This document shows positions 21,951-30,150 of a stretch of 50,184 nucleotides of DNA, one piece after another. The position numbers were made by a program, and so were the translations under genes. This DNA is from Candidatus Hydrogenedentota bacterium. GTDB taxonomy: Bacteria; Hydrogenedentota; Hydrogenedentia; Hydrogenedentales; JAGMZX01. The first letter of the stretch is position 1. Each line of letters starts with the position of its first letter. The stretch spans positions 1 to 50,184 of the forward strand of contig JAKQEQ010000057.1 in assembly GCA_029556545.1 (NCBI GenBank). Direction: 5' to 3'. The notes beneath the pieces are model-generated. The model was given only the letters and a program-made list of their open reading frames with translations. It was not told the DNA's origin and made no database searches.

Positions 21951-23675
21951 ATGCCTAACGGCAACGAGAAGCCGGTGATCGTGCAGTCGGACCGGTCCGT
22001 CCTCCTCGAAACGGACGGCCCGATGTTCGAGGACGCCCGCGATTCCCTCGCCGCCTTTGCGGAACTCGTCAAGTCGCCCGAGCACATCCACACCTACCGC
22101 ATCACGCCGCTCTCGCTGTGGAACGCCGCCGCCGCCGGCTTCACCGCGGCGGAAATCCTGGACGGCCTCGCGCGCTACAGCAAGTACGACATCCCCCAGA
22201 ACATCATCGCCGAGATCGAGGACAACATCGGCCGATACGGGCGACTGAAGCTCTACAAGTCGTCCGACGGTCCGCTCGTCCTCGAATCGGAAGACCCGCT
22301 GCTCATCATGGAGCTCCTGAATCATAAGGCGGTCCGGCCCTACGTCACCGGCTCGCCCGACGGCAAGCGCATCCTCGTCAAGCCCGAGGAGCGGGGCAAC
22401 CTCAAGTGCGCCCTCGTCAAGATCGGGTTTCCGGTCGAGGACCTCGCGGGCTACGTGGCGGGCGCGCCGCTCGCGCTCGCCTTCCGCAACAGAACCGTCG
22501 GCGGGCGGGATTTCGCGCTGCGGCAATACCAGCGCGAGTCGGTGGACGCTTTCTACGCCGGCGGGTCGAACCGGGGCGGCAGCGGCGTCATCGTGCTGCC
22601 CTGCGGCGCGGGCAAGACGATTGTTGCCATCGGCGTCATCAACGCGACGCAAACCCAGACGCTCGTGCTGACCACGAACACCGTGGCGTTGCGCCAGTGG
22701 AAGAGCGAACTGCTCGATAAGACCAACGTGCCGGAGGACCAGATCGGCGAGTACAGCGGCGACCTCAAGGAAATCCGGCCCATCACCATCGCGACGTATC
22801 AGGTGCTCACCTATCGCAAGGCGAAGGACGGGCCGTTCATCCACTTCGGGCTCTTCGAACAGGGCAACTGGGGCCTCATCATCTACGACGAGGTGCACCT
22901 GCTGCCCGCCCCCGTGTTCCGCGCCACCGCGTCCCTCCAGGCGCGGCGCAGGCTCGGCCTCACCGCCACCCTCGTGCGCGAGGACGGTCGCGAGGAGGAC
23001 GTGTTCAGCCTCATCGGCCCCAAGAAGTACGACGTGCCCTGGAAGGTCCTCGAAAAGCAGGGCTGGATCGCCCAGGCGCTGTGCACGGAAATCCGTACCC
23101 GCATGCCCGACGACGAGCGCTATCGTTATGCCATCGCGGACAAGCGGACCAAGTTCCGCATCGCCTCGACGAACCCCGTCAAACGTCACATCTGCGAGTT
23201 CCTGGTCGGCAAACACACGGACGACAACGTCCTCATCATCGGCCAGTTCCTCGATCAACTCAAAATGCTCGCCAAGCATTTCAAGGCGCCGCTGATCACG
23301 GGTCGCACGCCGACCCGCGAACGCGAGCGCCTCTACCACGAGTTCCGCGCCGGCAAGATCAAACTGCTCATCGTCTCCAAGGTCGCCAACTTCGCCATCG
23401 ATCTGCCCGATGCAAACGTCGCCGTCCAGGTCTCCGGCACCTTCGGGTCGCGCCAGGAAGAGGCGCAGCGGCTCGGACGCATCCTGCGCCCGAAGAGCGA
23501 CGCACGCCTTGCCCGCTTCTACTCGGTTGTCACCCGCGACACCTGCGACCAGGACTACAGCGTCAAGCGCCAACTCTTCCTCACCGAACAAGGCTACCGC
23601 TACGAAATCATCACGGAAGACCGGCTGTACGAGGATCAGGACGCGATCGCGTCCGGCGGAGAGCAACGCGCATGA
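21951..23675 (+). CDS. XPB-type DNA repair helicase
   Basis: A 574-residue superfamily 2 helicase of the bacterial XPB group. Helicase motifs: LPCGAGKTIVAI (Walker A, ~216-227), YDEVHLLPAPVFR (DEVH box, ~312), LTATLVREDGREED (motif III followed by the XPB-type RED element, ~337-350), and QRLGRILRP (motif VI). An N-terminal region of ~190 residues precedes the core. Bacterial XPB unwinds damaged DNA with 3'-5' polarity, but its physiological role in bacteria is poorly defined. I chose ATG 21951; an upstream in-frame start at 21915 adds a non-conserved stretch. Its stop overlaps the next start by 4 bp (ATGA). Confidence 0.92.
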   Translation: MPNGNEKPVIVQSDRSVLLETDGPMFEDARDSLAAFAELVKSPEHIHTYRITPLSLWNAAAAGFTAAEILDGLARYSKYDIPQNIIAEIEDNIGRYGRLKLYKSSDGPLVLESEDPLLIMELLNHKAVRPYVTGSPDGKRILVKPEERGNLKCALVKIGFPVEDLAGYVAGAPLALAFRNRTVGGRDFALRQYQRESVDAFYAGGSNRGGSGVIVLPCGAGKTIVAIGVINATQTQTLVLTTNTVALRQWKSELLDKTNVPEDQIGEYSGDLKEIRPITIATYQVLTYRKAKDGPFIHFGLFEQGNWGLIIYDEVHLLPAPVFRATASLQARRRLGLTATLVREDGREEDVFSLIGPKKYDVPWKVLEKQGWIAQALCTEIRTRMPDDERYRYAIADKRTKFRIASTNPVKRHICEFLVGKHTDDNVLIIGQFLDQLKMLAKHFKAPLITGRTPTRERERLYHEFRAGKIKLLIVSKVANFAIDLPDANVAVQVSGTFGSRQEEAQRLGRILRPKSDARLARFYSVVTRDTCDQDYSVKRQLFLTEQGYRYEIITEDRLYEDQDAIASGGEQRA

Positions 23676-24757
23676 AGACGTTCTCGGTGCCCGTGACCCC
23701 GGATTGGGAGGGGCTGCGCCGCTGCGTCCTGCGGCAGGGCGCGCCCGATCGCGTGCATCACATCGAGCTGTTTCTCGACGTCGAGATGCAGGACGCGGTG
23801 TGCGCGCGATTCGGCGTGCTCGATGGTCTCGACCCGGGGGATCGCTATTTCCCGCACCGGAAACAGATACTTCTGCAATCGTTCCTGGGCTATGACTTCG
23901 TGCGGTGGAGTCTCGAACGGCAGGAATGGCCGCTGCACTATGACAAGGCGCAGGACACCGCCGCCATGGCGCGTCAGGACGGCCGCAACTTCGTCAACAT
24001 GCACCGGGGCCCCATCGCCAATTGGGAGGAATTCGAGCGGTACCCGTGGCCGGACCCGGCGCAAGCCTCGACCGAGGGCCTCGATTGGTTCGAGGCGCAC
24101 ATGCCGGAGAACCTGTGCGTCATGGGCAGCGGCGGCTTCGCGCACTTCGCCGAGCACCTCACCTGGCTCATGGGCTACGAGACGTGTTGCGTGGCGCTGT
24201 GCGAGCAGCGGGACCTTGTCGAGGCGATAGCGCGCCGCCTCCTCGAATACTACCGCGTGTTCCTCGAACGGCTCCTGCGATTCGACCGCGTGAAGATTGT
24301 CTGGGGCAGCGACGACATGGGCTTTCGCGGCGGGCCCCTCCTGCCGCCGGACGACCTGCGCGAATTCGTGCTCTCGGGACACAAGATCATGGCCCAAATG
24401 GCCCACGACGCGGGCCGCCCCTACCTCCTCCACGCCTGCGGCAACCTCGACCTCATCATGGAAGACCTGATCGAGGACGTCAAAATCGACGCGAAGCACT
24501 CCTTCGAGGACGCCATCGAACCGGTGACCGAGGCGAAGCGCAAATATGGCCGCCGCATCGCGCTGCTCGGCGGGATCGATGTGGATTTCCTCTGCCGCGC
24601 CGACGAGCCCGCCGTGCGCCGCCGCGTGCGCGACACGCTCGAAGTGTGCATGGAGGGCGGCGGCTACTGCCTCGGCACCGGCAACAGCGTCGCGAACTAC
24701 ATCCCCCTCGACAACTACCTCGCGATGACGGACGAAGGCCGCCGCTTCCTCGCCTGA
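23672..24757 (+). CDS. uroporphyrinogen decarboxylase-family protein (corrinoid methyltransferase-like)
   Basis: A 361-residue URO-D superfamily protein. It has HACGNLD with H254 and C256, and GYCLGTGNS with C333: the H-x-C...C zinc triad of MtaA/MtbA/CmuA-type methyltransferases rather than of the true heme enzyme. Such proteins move methyl groups to or from corrinoid proteins or thiols. The substrate here is unknown. ATG 23672 overlaps the XPB stop by 4 bp, which suggests co-translation of two functionally unrelated proteins. A degraded copy of its 3' end is found at 28544-28601. Confidence 0.9.
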   Translation: MKTFSVPVTPDWEGLRRCVLRQGAPDRVHHIELFLDVEMQDAVCARFGVLDGLDPGDRYFPHRKQILLQSFLGYDFVRWSLERQEWPLHYDKAQDTAAMARQDGRNFVNMHRGPIANWEEFERYPWPDPAQASTEGLDWFEAHMPENLCVMGSGGFAHFAEHLTWLMGYETCCVALCEQRDLVEAIARRLLEYYRVFLERLLRFDRVKIVWGSDDMGFRGGPLLPPDDLREFVLSGHKIMAQMAHDAGRPYLLHACGNLDLIMEDLIEDVKIDAKHSFEDAIEPVTEAKRKYGRRIALLGGIDVDFLCRADEPAVRRRVRDTLEVCMEGGGYCLGTGNSVANYIPLDNYLAMTDEGRRFLA

Positions 24758-25402
24758 CCCTTGTTGTGGCCGGTCCTTGTTGTGGCCGGTCTCCTGCTTG
24801 CCCGCCGAAGCGTTTCGCGAAGGCTGGGACCGCGCCACCGCCCCGACTGGTCTCCAAGTGAGCTTGTTCGGAGTGCGCCCTTCAGGGCGCCCCTACTCCC
24901 TCTCCCCGAGGGAGAGGGTTGGGGTGAGGGTTCCAGATCACGGCCGGGACGCCCGTACCACGACGGGGACTGGCACAAGCGACCGCGCGCCTCGTCCCGC
25001 GCTTCGCGGGATGCCTGTCCCCAATCCCCCGAAATAACCTCTTGACTTTTCGACCAAACTGCGCTTCAATATGGATGTACGGGATCTTCGCGGGGACTCG
25101 CGAGAGCGGTCCTGTGGTCGCTTGTGACCGACATAGGGGAATCGCCATGGACGATCCTTCGTCACGCCCGGACCCCGTTCGCGCGGCGGTGACGCCGTCA
25201 TGTCCGCGCGCACGCATGCACGGAGCGCGTGCGCAGCCGGAAGAACGCAAACATGAGCCCTGACCGAACACAAGGGTGGCTGGCTGGCAGTGATATGCCC
25301 GGCCATGGTCCTGTGGGGACCGCTCGCGCGTCGGACGCGCACGGTCAACCAAGAAATGGCGCAATGTTGGTTTGTGTGCGTTTACGTGTGTATTTGGTTG
25401 TT
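24758..25402. repeat. intergenic patchwork of short repeats and palindromes
   Basis: About 645 bp without a convincing gene. In order: two tandem copies of CCTTGTTGTGGCCGGT (24759-24790); the palindrome GCGCCC-TTCA-GGGCGC (24875-24890); the palindrome CCCTCTCCC-CGA-GGGAGAGGG (24898-24918) followed by TTGGGGTGAGGG, a widespread intergenic repeat type; a copy of the CACGGGCGGGACGCCCGTG family (24939-24957); and CCCGCG-CTT-CGCGGG (24996-25010). The remainder shows nothing I can name. Short open frames here lack RBS and family features. Confidence 0.8.
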
Positions 25403-26950
25403 ATGCGAACGTTTTGGGCGGTTTGTGGCGTTTTTGCGATGCTCGCCGTGGTCATCCTCCCGCCCTCGGCGCCCGCGCAGCAATACTTCCCCTTCGGCCA
25501 CCACGCCGCCGACACCGACCAAGACTGGCGCATTTCCCTCTCGGAACTGCTCCGGGTGATCCAGTTCTACAACTCGGGCGGCTATCACGGCTGCTTGGAA
25601 GAGACGGAGGACGGATTCGTTCCAGGTGTCGGAACGCGGAATTGCTGCCCGCACCACGCGGATTATCTCCCCGACTACTGGAGACTATCGCCGACCGAGC
25701 TTTTGAGAATAATCCAGTTCTATCACAGCGACGGCCTGCACTGGTTGGCGAACAGCGAAGACGGTTTCGCGCCCGGCCCGGGACCGGACGACAGCGCGGC
25801 GTTCGCGTGGCATGAACTGGAGCCGGCGCCGGGGCAACTCCGGCAACTCGAGTTGTGCGATCTCAACGGCGACGGACGGACGGATGTTTACGTGAACAGC
25901 GAGACGGATGGACTCGCGTGGTGGGAAGCCGACGGAGAAGGCGGCTTCACGCGCCACGCTATTCATGGGCCTGTCTGGGGTACCCTGCTCATCGACTTCG
26001 ACGGCGACGGCGCCACGGACATCCTCGGACCGTGGGTTTACGAAGTCGGCGCGCCGTGGTGGCGAAACGAGGGAGCGGGGACGTTTGTCGAGGCGGATCC
26101 GCTCACCGGCGCCGCGGCAAGGGCGTGCGCGGACGCGCTTCGCACAAATACCGCCTACGTGGTCGATCTCAACGACGACGGCCGGGATGACTTCGTTGCC
26201 GGCGGAGCCTGGTGGCGTAATGAAGGCGGACTGGAATTTACGTCTTTCCCGCTGCCGGATGAAATCGTCGAGTATCAGGGGGCCGGCGGAGTTCGCGCTT
26301 TGCACGCCGCCGACTTGGATGGCGACGGCGATATGGACCTGCTGGGCGTGGGCGTGGACTGGGATTCCTACCATCACATCTTCCTGCTCGAAAGACTTGA
26401 TGAGACGCAATTCGCTTACCGCCGGCTCCTTCCGTTGACGCTGGAAAGTATCGATGGGACTTATGAGATTAACGTTTCACAGCCGGGAGACTTGGACCGT
26501 GACGATCTCGTTGACTTTCTTGCTCGTGTTGTTCCTCGTTACGATCGGGATAGTCCCGGCGACTGCCGCGATCCGGAAAAGTTTGTCCTCTTTCGTAATG
26601 AAGGTGATGCCCAATTCGCCGAACATGATTTTGGGATTCCCTTATACTCCTACTCTCAAGTCACATTCAGTTACGTGGCGCTCATTCCTCACCTCATAGC
26701 CGATATGGATGGCGATGGCAACGAGGACATCCTCTTTGGCGTGTATGCTCCCGTGTCGCGTCTCTTCCATCTTGGCTGGTGGCAAGAGACCGAGGAGGGG
26801 CGCTACCGCGCGGGCTTCATCTTGTCGGGCGCTAACCTGCGGTTCCACGACTTCAACGGCGACGGTTTACCGGACATAGCAGGCGTCAACGCGGCGGGCG
26901 CGCTCGGCTGGTGGGAAAACCGCCTCGGCCAGGAGGGACTTCAGCCATGA
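25403..26950 (+). CDS. secreted FG-GAP/VCBS repeat protein with EF-hand-like module
   Basis: A 515-residue exported protein. A hydrophobic signal ends near APAQ (~residue 27). Next come two EF-hand/dockerin-like modules: DTDQDWRISLSE has the D-x-D-x-D...E spacing of a calcium loop and leads into LLRVIQFYNSGGYH; the second copy (WRLSPTELLRIIQFYHSDG) has lost the aspartates. Each ends in EDGF(V/A)PG. The rest is FG-GAP/VCBS propeller-like repeats with D-x-N-G-D-G or D-x-D-G-D-G calcium motifs and WW(E/R)N blocks. I chose ATG 25403 because it begins the signal peptide; M46 of the longer frame (25364) is also possible. It overlaps the next gene by 4 bp. Confidence 0.85.
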   Translation: MRTFWAVCGVFAMLAVVILPPSAPAQQYFPFGHHAADTDQDWRISLSELLRVIQFYNSGGYHGCLEETEDGFVPGVGTRNCCPHHADYLPDYWRLSPTELLRIIQFYHSDGLHWLANSEDGFAPGPGPDDSAAFAWHELEPAPGQLRQLELCDLNGDGRTDVYVNSETDGLAWWEADGEGGFTRHAIHGPVWGTLLIDFDGDGATDILGPWVYEVGAPWWRNEGAGTFVEADPLTGAAARACADALRTNTAYVVDLNDDGRDDFVAGGAWWRNEGGLEFTSFPLPDEIVEYQGAGGVRALHAADLDGDGDMDLLGVGVDWDSYHHIFLLERLDETQFAYRRLLPLTLESIDGTYEINVSQPGDLDRDDLVDFLARVVPRYDRDSPGDCRDPEKFVLFRNEGDAQFAEHDFGIPLYSYSQVTFSYVALIPHLIADMDGDGNEDILFGVYAPVSRLFHLGWWQETEEGRYRAGFILSGANLRFHDFNGDGLPDIAGVNAAGALGWWENRLGQEGLQP

Positions 26951-28521
26951 CACAATCGTTAAGGATGCTCCGCGCGTACTTCATGATCGTGACCCTATTG
27001 GCCATTTCCACTTCGGCTGCGGTACAGCCGTACTTCCCGCTCGGATATCATGACTTGGACACGACGCCTGACTGGCGCATCTCCCTCCCGGAGCTGCTTC
27101 GAGCAATCCAGTTCTACAACTCGGGCGGCTACTACTGCGCTTGGGGCACAAGTACGGAAGACGGATTTGTCCCCGGCTGTTTGGAGTCGGAAGGAGAGGA
27201 AGACGAAGGACAAGACCCTTGGCTGGAGAATTTCCTCTTCTGTTGTCCGCACTCGCTTGATTACGTCGATCCGACATGGCAAATCACGATGCCGGAACTC
27301 TTGCGGGCTATACAATTTTACAATATCGGCGGATATCACATCGTTATTGGCTCCGAGGACGGTTTCGCTCCGGGACTGGAACCGGATGACAGTGGTGCTT
27401 TTCCCTGGCGTGAATTGGACGCCTCGCCGGGGCACCTGCGGCAGATGGAAATCTGCGACCTGAACGGTGACGGGATGCCGGATGTGTATATTAACAGCGA
27501 TACGCAGGGCTTGTCTTGGTGGGAGAACAAAGGCAATGGCGGCTTCGCACGTCACGTGATTCATGAGCCGATCGCGGACACGGCGCTCATCGACATGGAC
27601 GAGGACGGGGACTTGGATATACTGGGAAGCCATGACCCGGAGTTGGGCACGGTGTGGTGGGAAAACGACGGTTCGGGCGGGTATGCGCAGCGTCTTCTAG
27701 CCGGTACGGACGTGCGACCCGGCCTCGTGGCCGATTTCAATGGCGACGGCAGACCGGACGTCGTTATTCCATATGGAAGCGCACATCTGGACCGCGGCAC
27801 ATGGTGGCGCAAGGACGGGCCACTTACCTTCACCCGCGTTGATTTCCGCTTGGCATGGTCGAGCGACGAGGTCGAGAGTTGGAGGTTTACGGCGGCATCG
27901 GACTTCAATGCTGATGGTTGCGCGGAACTATTGGGCGTCTGCGCGGTTGGCGAGAGCTTTGACATGCTCTTTTCATGCGAGTTCGCGAACGAAACCGAAC
28001 TCCTCTGTCGTGAATGGCTGCCGTTGTCGACGAATTCGATCATTCATGCGCCGCCGGCGGATTTTGATGCCGATGGCGACCTTGATGTTGTCGTCACGCT
28101 TGAGCATTTTGATGATCAGTACTGGCAATTGTGCCCCTGGGAGCTTTGTGCCAATTGTGCCTGGGATGAGATGCTGCTCTACGAGAACGACGGCAGCGGC
28201 AGTTTCACGGTGAGTCGGCTACTGGTCCGGCGCGTCCGCACGCCCGATGCTTTCCACCCTGTTCAGATGGCGGATCTGAACGCCGACGGCAACCTGGACA
28301 TTCTGATATGTGCGCATAGACTATGGGAGCCGACCGGCCGCTCCCTTGGTTGGTGGGAACGCTGCCCGAGCGGCGCGTGGGTCATGCGCTACATCGGAAG
28401 CGTGTGGAATGGCGTCCCGAGTCCCGTCGTGGCGGACTTCAACGGCGACGGTTTACCGGACGTAGTAGGCGTCAACGCGTCGGGCGCGCTCGGCTGGTGG
28501 GAAAACCGCCTCGGGCAATGA
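26947..28521 (+). CDS. secreted FG-GAP/VCBS repeat protein with EF-hand-like module (tandem paralog)
   Basis: A 524-residue paralog of the preceding gene with the same order: signal peptide (ending near STSAA), two EF-hand-like modules (DTTPDWRISLPELLRAIQFY and the degenerate ITMPELLRAIQFYNIGG), then FG-GAP repeats with D-x-N-G-D-G motifs. The last ~27 codons are nearly identical at the DNA level to the end of the upstream gene (about 4 differences in 82 bp), while the rest has diverged. This points to tandem duplication plus gene conversion. Its start overlaps the upstream stop (ATGA). Confidence 0.86.
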   Translation: MTQSLRMLRAYFMIVTLLAISTSAAVQPYFPLGYHDLDTTPDWRISLPELLRAIQFYNSGGYYCAWGTSTEDGFVPGCLESEGEEDEGQDPWLENFLFCCPHSLDYVDPTWQITMPELLRAIQFYNIGGYHIVIGSEDGFAPGLEPDDSGAFPWRELDASPGHLRQMEICDLNGDGMPDVYINSDTQGLSWWENKGNGGFARHVIHEPIADTALIDMDEDGDLDILGSHDPELGTVWWENDGSGGYAQRLLAGTDVRPGLVADFNGDGRPDVVIPYGSAHLDRGTWWRKDGPLTFTRVDFRLAWSSDEVESWRFTAASDFNADGCAELLGVCAVGESFDMLFSCEFANETELLCREWLPLSTNSIIHAPPADFDADGDLDVVVTLEHFDDQYWQLCPWELCANCAWDEMLLYENDGSGSFTVSRLLVRRVRTPDAFHPVQMADLNADGNLDILICAHRLWEPTGRSLGWWERCPSGAWVMRYIGSVWNGVPSPVVADFNGDGLPDVVGVNASGALGWWENRLGQ

Positions 28522-28543
28522 GAAGCGAACCGCTTCTTGCGGC

Positions 28544-28601
28544 GCCGCGTGCGCGACACGCTCTCCTCATGGACGGCGGCGGCTACTGCCTCGCCTGACC
28601 C
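28544..28601 (+). pseudogene. scar copy of the URO-D gene 3' end
   Basis: GCCGCGTGCGCGACACGCTC (28544-28563) is identical to 24621-24640 inside the URO-D family gene. CATGGA-GGCGGCGGCTACTGCCTCG-type sequence (28569-28593) then matches 24649-24674 with one change, and CGCCTGACCC matches the gene's stop region. Short deletions separate the blocks. It is a non-functional remnant left of a duplication or insertion event that placed the twin FG-GAP genes here. Confidence 0.8.
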
Positions 28602-28607
28602 CGCCCC

Positions 28608-29357
28608 TCAGGGCATGCCGTCGCGCAGGCGGAACGTCTCGCCGTCCCAGACGGCGAACGCGCGATGTTCGAGCCAGTCGCCGGGGTTGACGTAGAGCCC
28701 CGTGCCGACCAGCGTCGGGAATTCCTCGATCGTGGCCGCGTGGGCATGGCCGCACAGCACGATGTCGGCATCGCCGCGCTTGAGCACCGCGCGCGCGAAA
28801 TCGCGCAGCGATTGCGCCTCGGGGCCGCCCGCCGGGTCCTCGACCTTGTACAAGGTGCGGCTGCCGTGGCTGACCAGCCGCGCCAAGGCCATTGCCCAGT
28901 CGGGGTGGAGTTGTCGAAACGCCCAGATGACGAAGGGATTGCGCGCGATCCGCTTGTAGAGGCGGTACTTCCAATCGTCGGGATTGAGGCCGTCGCCGTG
29001 GACGAGCAGCGCCCGCCGCTCGCCGAACCACAACTCGCCTGCGAGATGTATGCGAAACCCGAGCGTCTCGCGCAGGAAGCGGCCCGCCCAGAAATCGTGG
29101 TTGCCGCACACGAGGTGCAGTTCAATCCCGGCGTCGCGCAGTTCGGCGAACGCGCGCAACACCTCGAAGTAGTCCGAGAAGACCACGTGCCGGTACTCGA
29201 ACCAGAAGTCGAACAGGTCGCCCAGGCACACCACGCGGTCGAAGCGCGCCGGGTCGATCGCGCGCAAGAACGCGGCGAACTCGCGGGTCCGTTCGGGCTC
29301 CGTTACCCGCAGATGCACATCCGAGAATATGAGCGTCTCGCGCGGTGTCGCGGTCAC
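28608..29357 (-). CDS. LpxH-like UDP-2,3-diacylglucosamine diphosphatase / metallophosphoesterase
   Basis: A 249-residue calcineurin-type phosphoesterase with all metal motifs in order: FSDVHL (residue ~11), LGDLFDFWFEY (~45), CGNHDFW (~84), VHGDG (~118), GHAHAAT (~203). The family's LpxH members cleave UDP-diacylglucosamine to lipid X in lipid A synthesis, and LGDLFDFWFEY is shared with that group. No other lpx gene is in the window, so assignment to LpxH rather than a general phosphoesterase is by similarity of motifs. Confidence 0.85.
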   Translation of the reverse strand: MTATPRETLIFSDVHLRVTEPERTREFAAFLRAIDPARFDRVVCLGDLFDFWFEYRHVVFSDYFEVLRAFAELRDAGIELHLVCGNHDFWAGRFLRETLGFRIHLAGELWFGERRALLVHGDGLNPDDWKYRLYKRIARNPFVIWAFRQLHPDWAMALARLVSHGSRTLYKVEDPAGGPEAQSLRDFARAVLKRGDADIVLCGHAHAATIEEFPTLVGTGLYVNPGDWLEHRAFAVWDGETFRLRDGMP

Positions 29358-29398
29358 AGGCGTTTACCTCCCATGCACCCGCGCATGATACCCGCCGC

Positions 29399-29591
29399 GG
29401 CGCGGCCGCACCAACACGGGGAGCTTCGGATCATTCCTGAGTCTTGCATGGCGAGTTCTGGATTCCCGCTTGCGCGGGAATGACGCAAGGAGCGCGGCCG
29501 CGCCAACATCGAGGCGCTTCGGATCATTCCCGAGTCTTGCATGGCGAGTTCTGGATTCCCGCTTGCGCGGGAATGACGCAAGGAGCGCGGC
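29399..29591 (+). repeat. 93-bp direct repeat pair with hairpin core
   Basis: Two copies with a 93-bp period (29399-29491 and 29492-29584, plus the start of a third). Each holds GGATTCCCGC-TTGC-GCGGGAAT, a perfect hairpin, with GGATCATTCC upstream and GACGCAAGGAGCGCGGC downstream. This is the class of bacterial intergenic repeat often mistranslated as 'RHSRASGNPE'. It fills the space between the LpxH-like gene and the HicB cassette. Confidence 0.92.
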
Positions 29592-29619
29592 GACGCTGAC
29601 ACTCGGGGGCGCTTTGTTC

Positions 29620-29637
29620 GTAGTACAGGCTTCAGCC
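29620..29637 (+). repeat. 18-bp inverted repeat, left arm of orphan-HicB cassette
   Basis: GTAGTACAGGCTTCAGCC at this site is the exact reverse complement of 30050-30067. The pair encloses only the HicB-like gene at 29727-29969. GGCTTCAGCC is itself near-palindromic. Confidence 0.88.
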
Positions 29638-29726
29638 TGCGTGGAAGTCACTCGTCGACGTGGAGCCCCGCGATATGCGTTATGCCCTTAGGACTTGTTC
29701 CAATGGCGCGTCTGAGGGAAAGACGG

Positions 29727-29969
29727 TCATTTCACCTGGACAGCCGCCTCCGCCACGAGGGCTTCCAGCACCGGGGATTCGGGGTCCGGATCGAGCGCCT
29801 CCTCGCCGAAACTTTCGACGTGAAAGCGGATTGCGGATTCGACGTCGCGCAACGCTTCGGCGTAGGTGTCTCCTTGGCCGACAACGACGCCTTTCAGTCC
29901 CAGAGGATAGGCGACATACCCGTCCGCGTGGTGTTCCACCACGACCTTGACTGCGCGATACGCGGACAT
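29727..29969 (-). CDS. orphan HicB-like (UPF0150) protein
   Basis: An 80-residue HicB-fold protein: VKVVVEHHADGYVAYPLG, then GVVVGQGDTYAEALRDVESA, matching the UPF0150 core. ATG 29969 is preceded by GAAGGGAG at good spacing, so the longer upstream frame is not used. No HicA toxin is adjacent. The gene is enclosed by a perfect 18-bp inverted repeat (29620-29637 and 30050-30067), suggesting transfer as a small cassette. It is only distantly related to the orphan at 10104-10304. Confidence 0.85.
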   Translation of the reverse strand: MSAYRAVKVVVEHHADGYVAYPLGLKGVVVGQGDTYAEALRDVESAIRFHVESFGEEALDPDPESPVLEALVAEAAVQVK

Positions 29970-30049
29970 TGTGCTCCCTTCTGCTTTCTCACGGTGACTA
30001 CGCCATCCGGATTCGCGCCCTGTCAATGCGCGCGCCGCGTCGGAAAGCT

Positions 30050-30067
30050 GGCTGAAGCCTGTACTAC
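30050..30067 (-). repeat. 18-bp inverted repeat, right arm of orphan-HicB cassette
   Basis: GGCTGAAGCCTGTACTAC, the exact reverse complement of 29620-29637. Confidence 0.88.
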
Positions 30068-30150
30068 CAACGCGCGGGAGGTCTTGCGGTGCGTTCGATT
30101 TCAATTGGGCCCCGCCGAGCGGGTACGCTTACGGGCGGAGGACATGCGCC

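Noticed and set aside
21801-23666. 621-codon minus-strand frame opposite the XPB gene
   Set aside because: Exact antisense shadow; composition rich in Val, Glu, Asp and Arg without family motifs.
25042-25263. 73-codon frame before the first FG-GAP gene
   Set aside because: Lies in the repeat patchwork, starts without RBS and has no recognisable feature.
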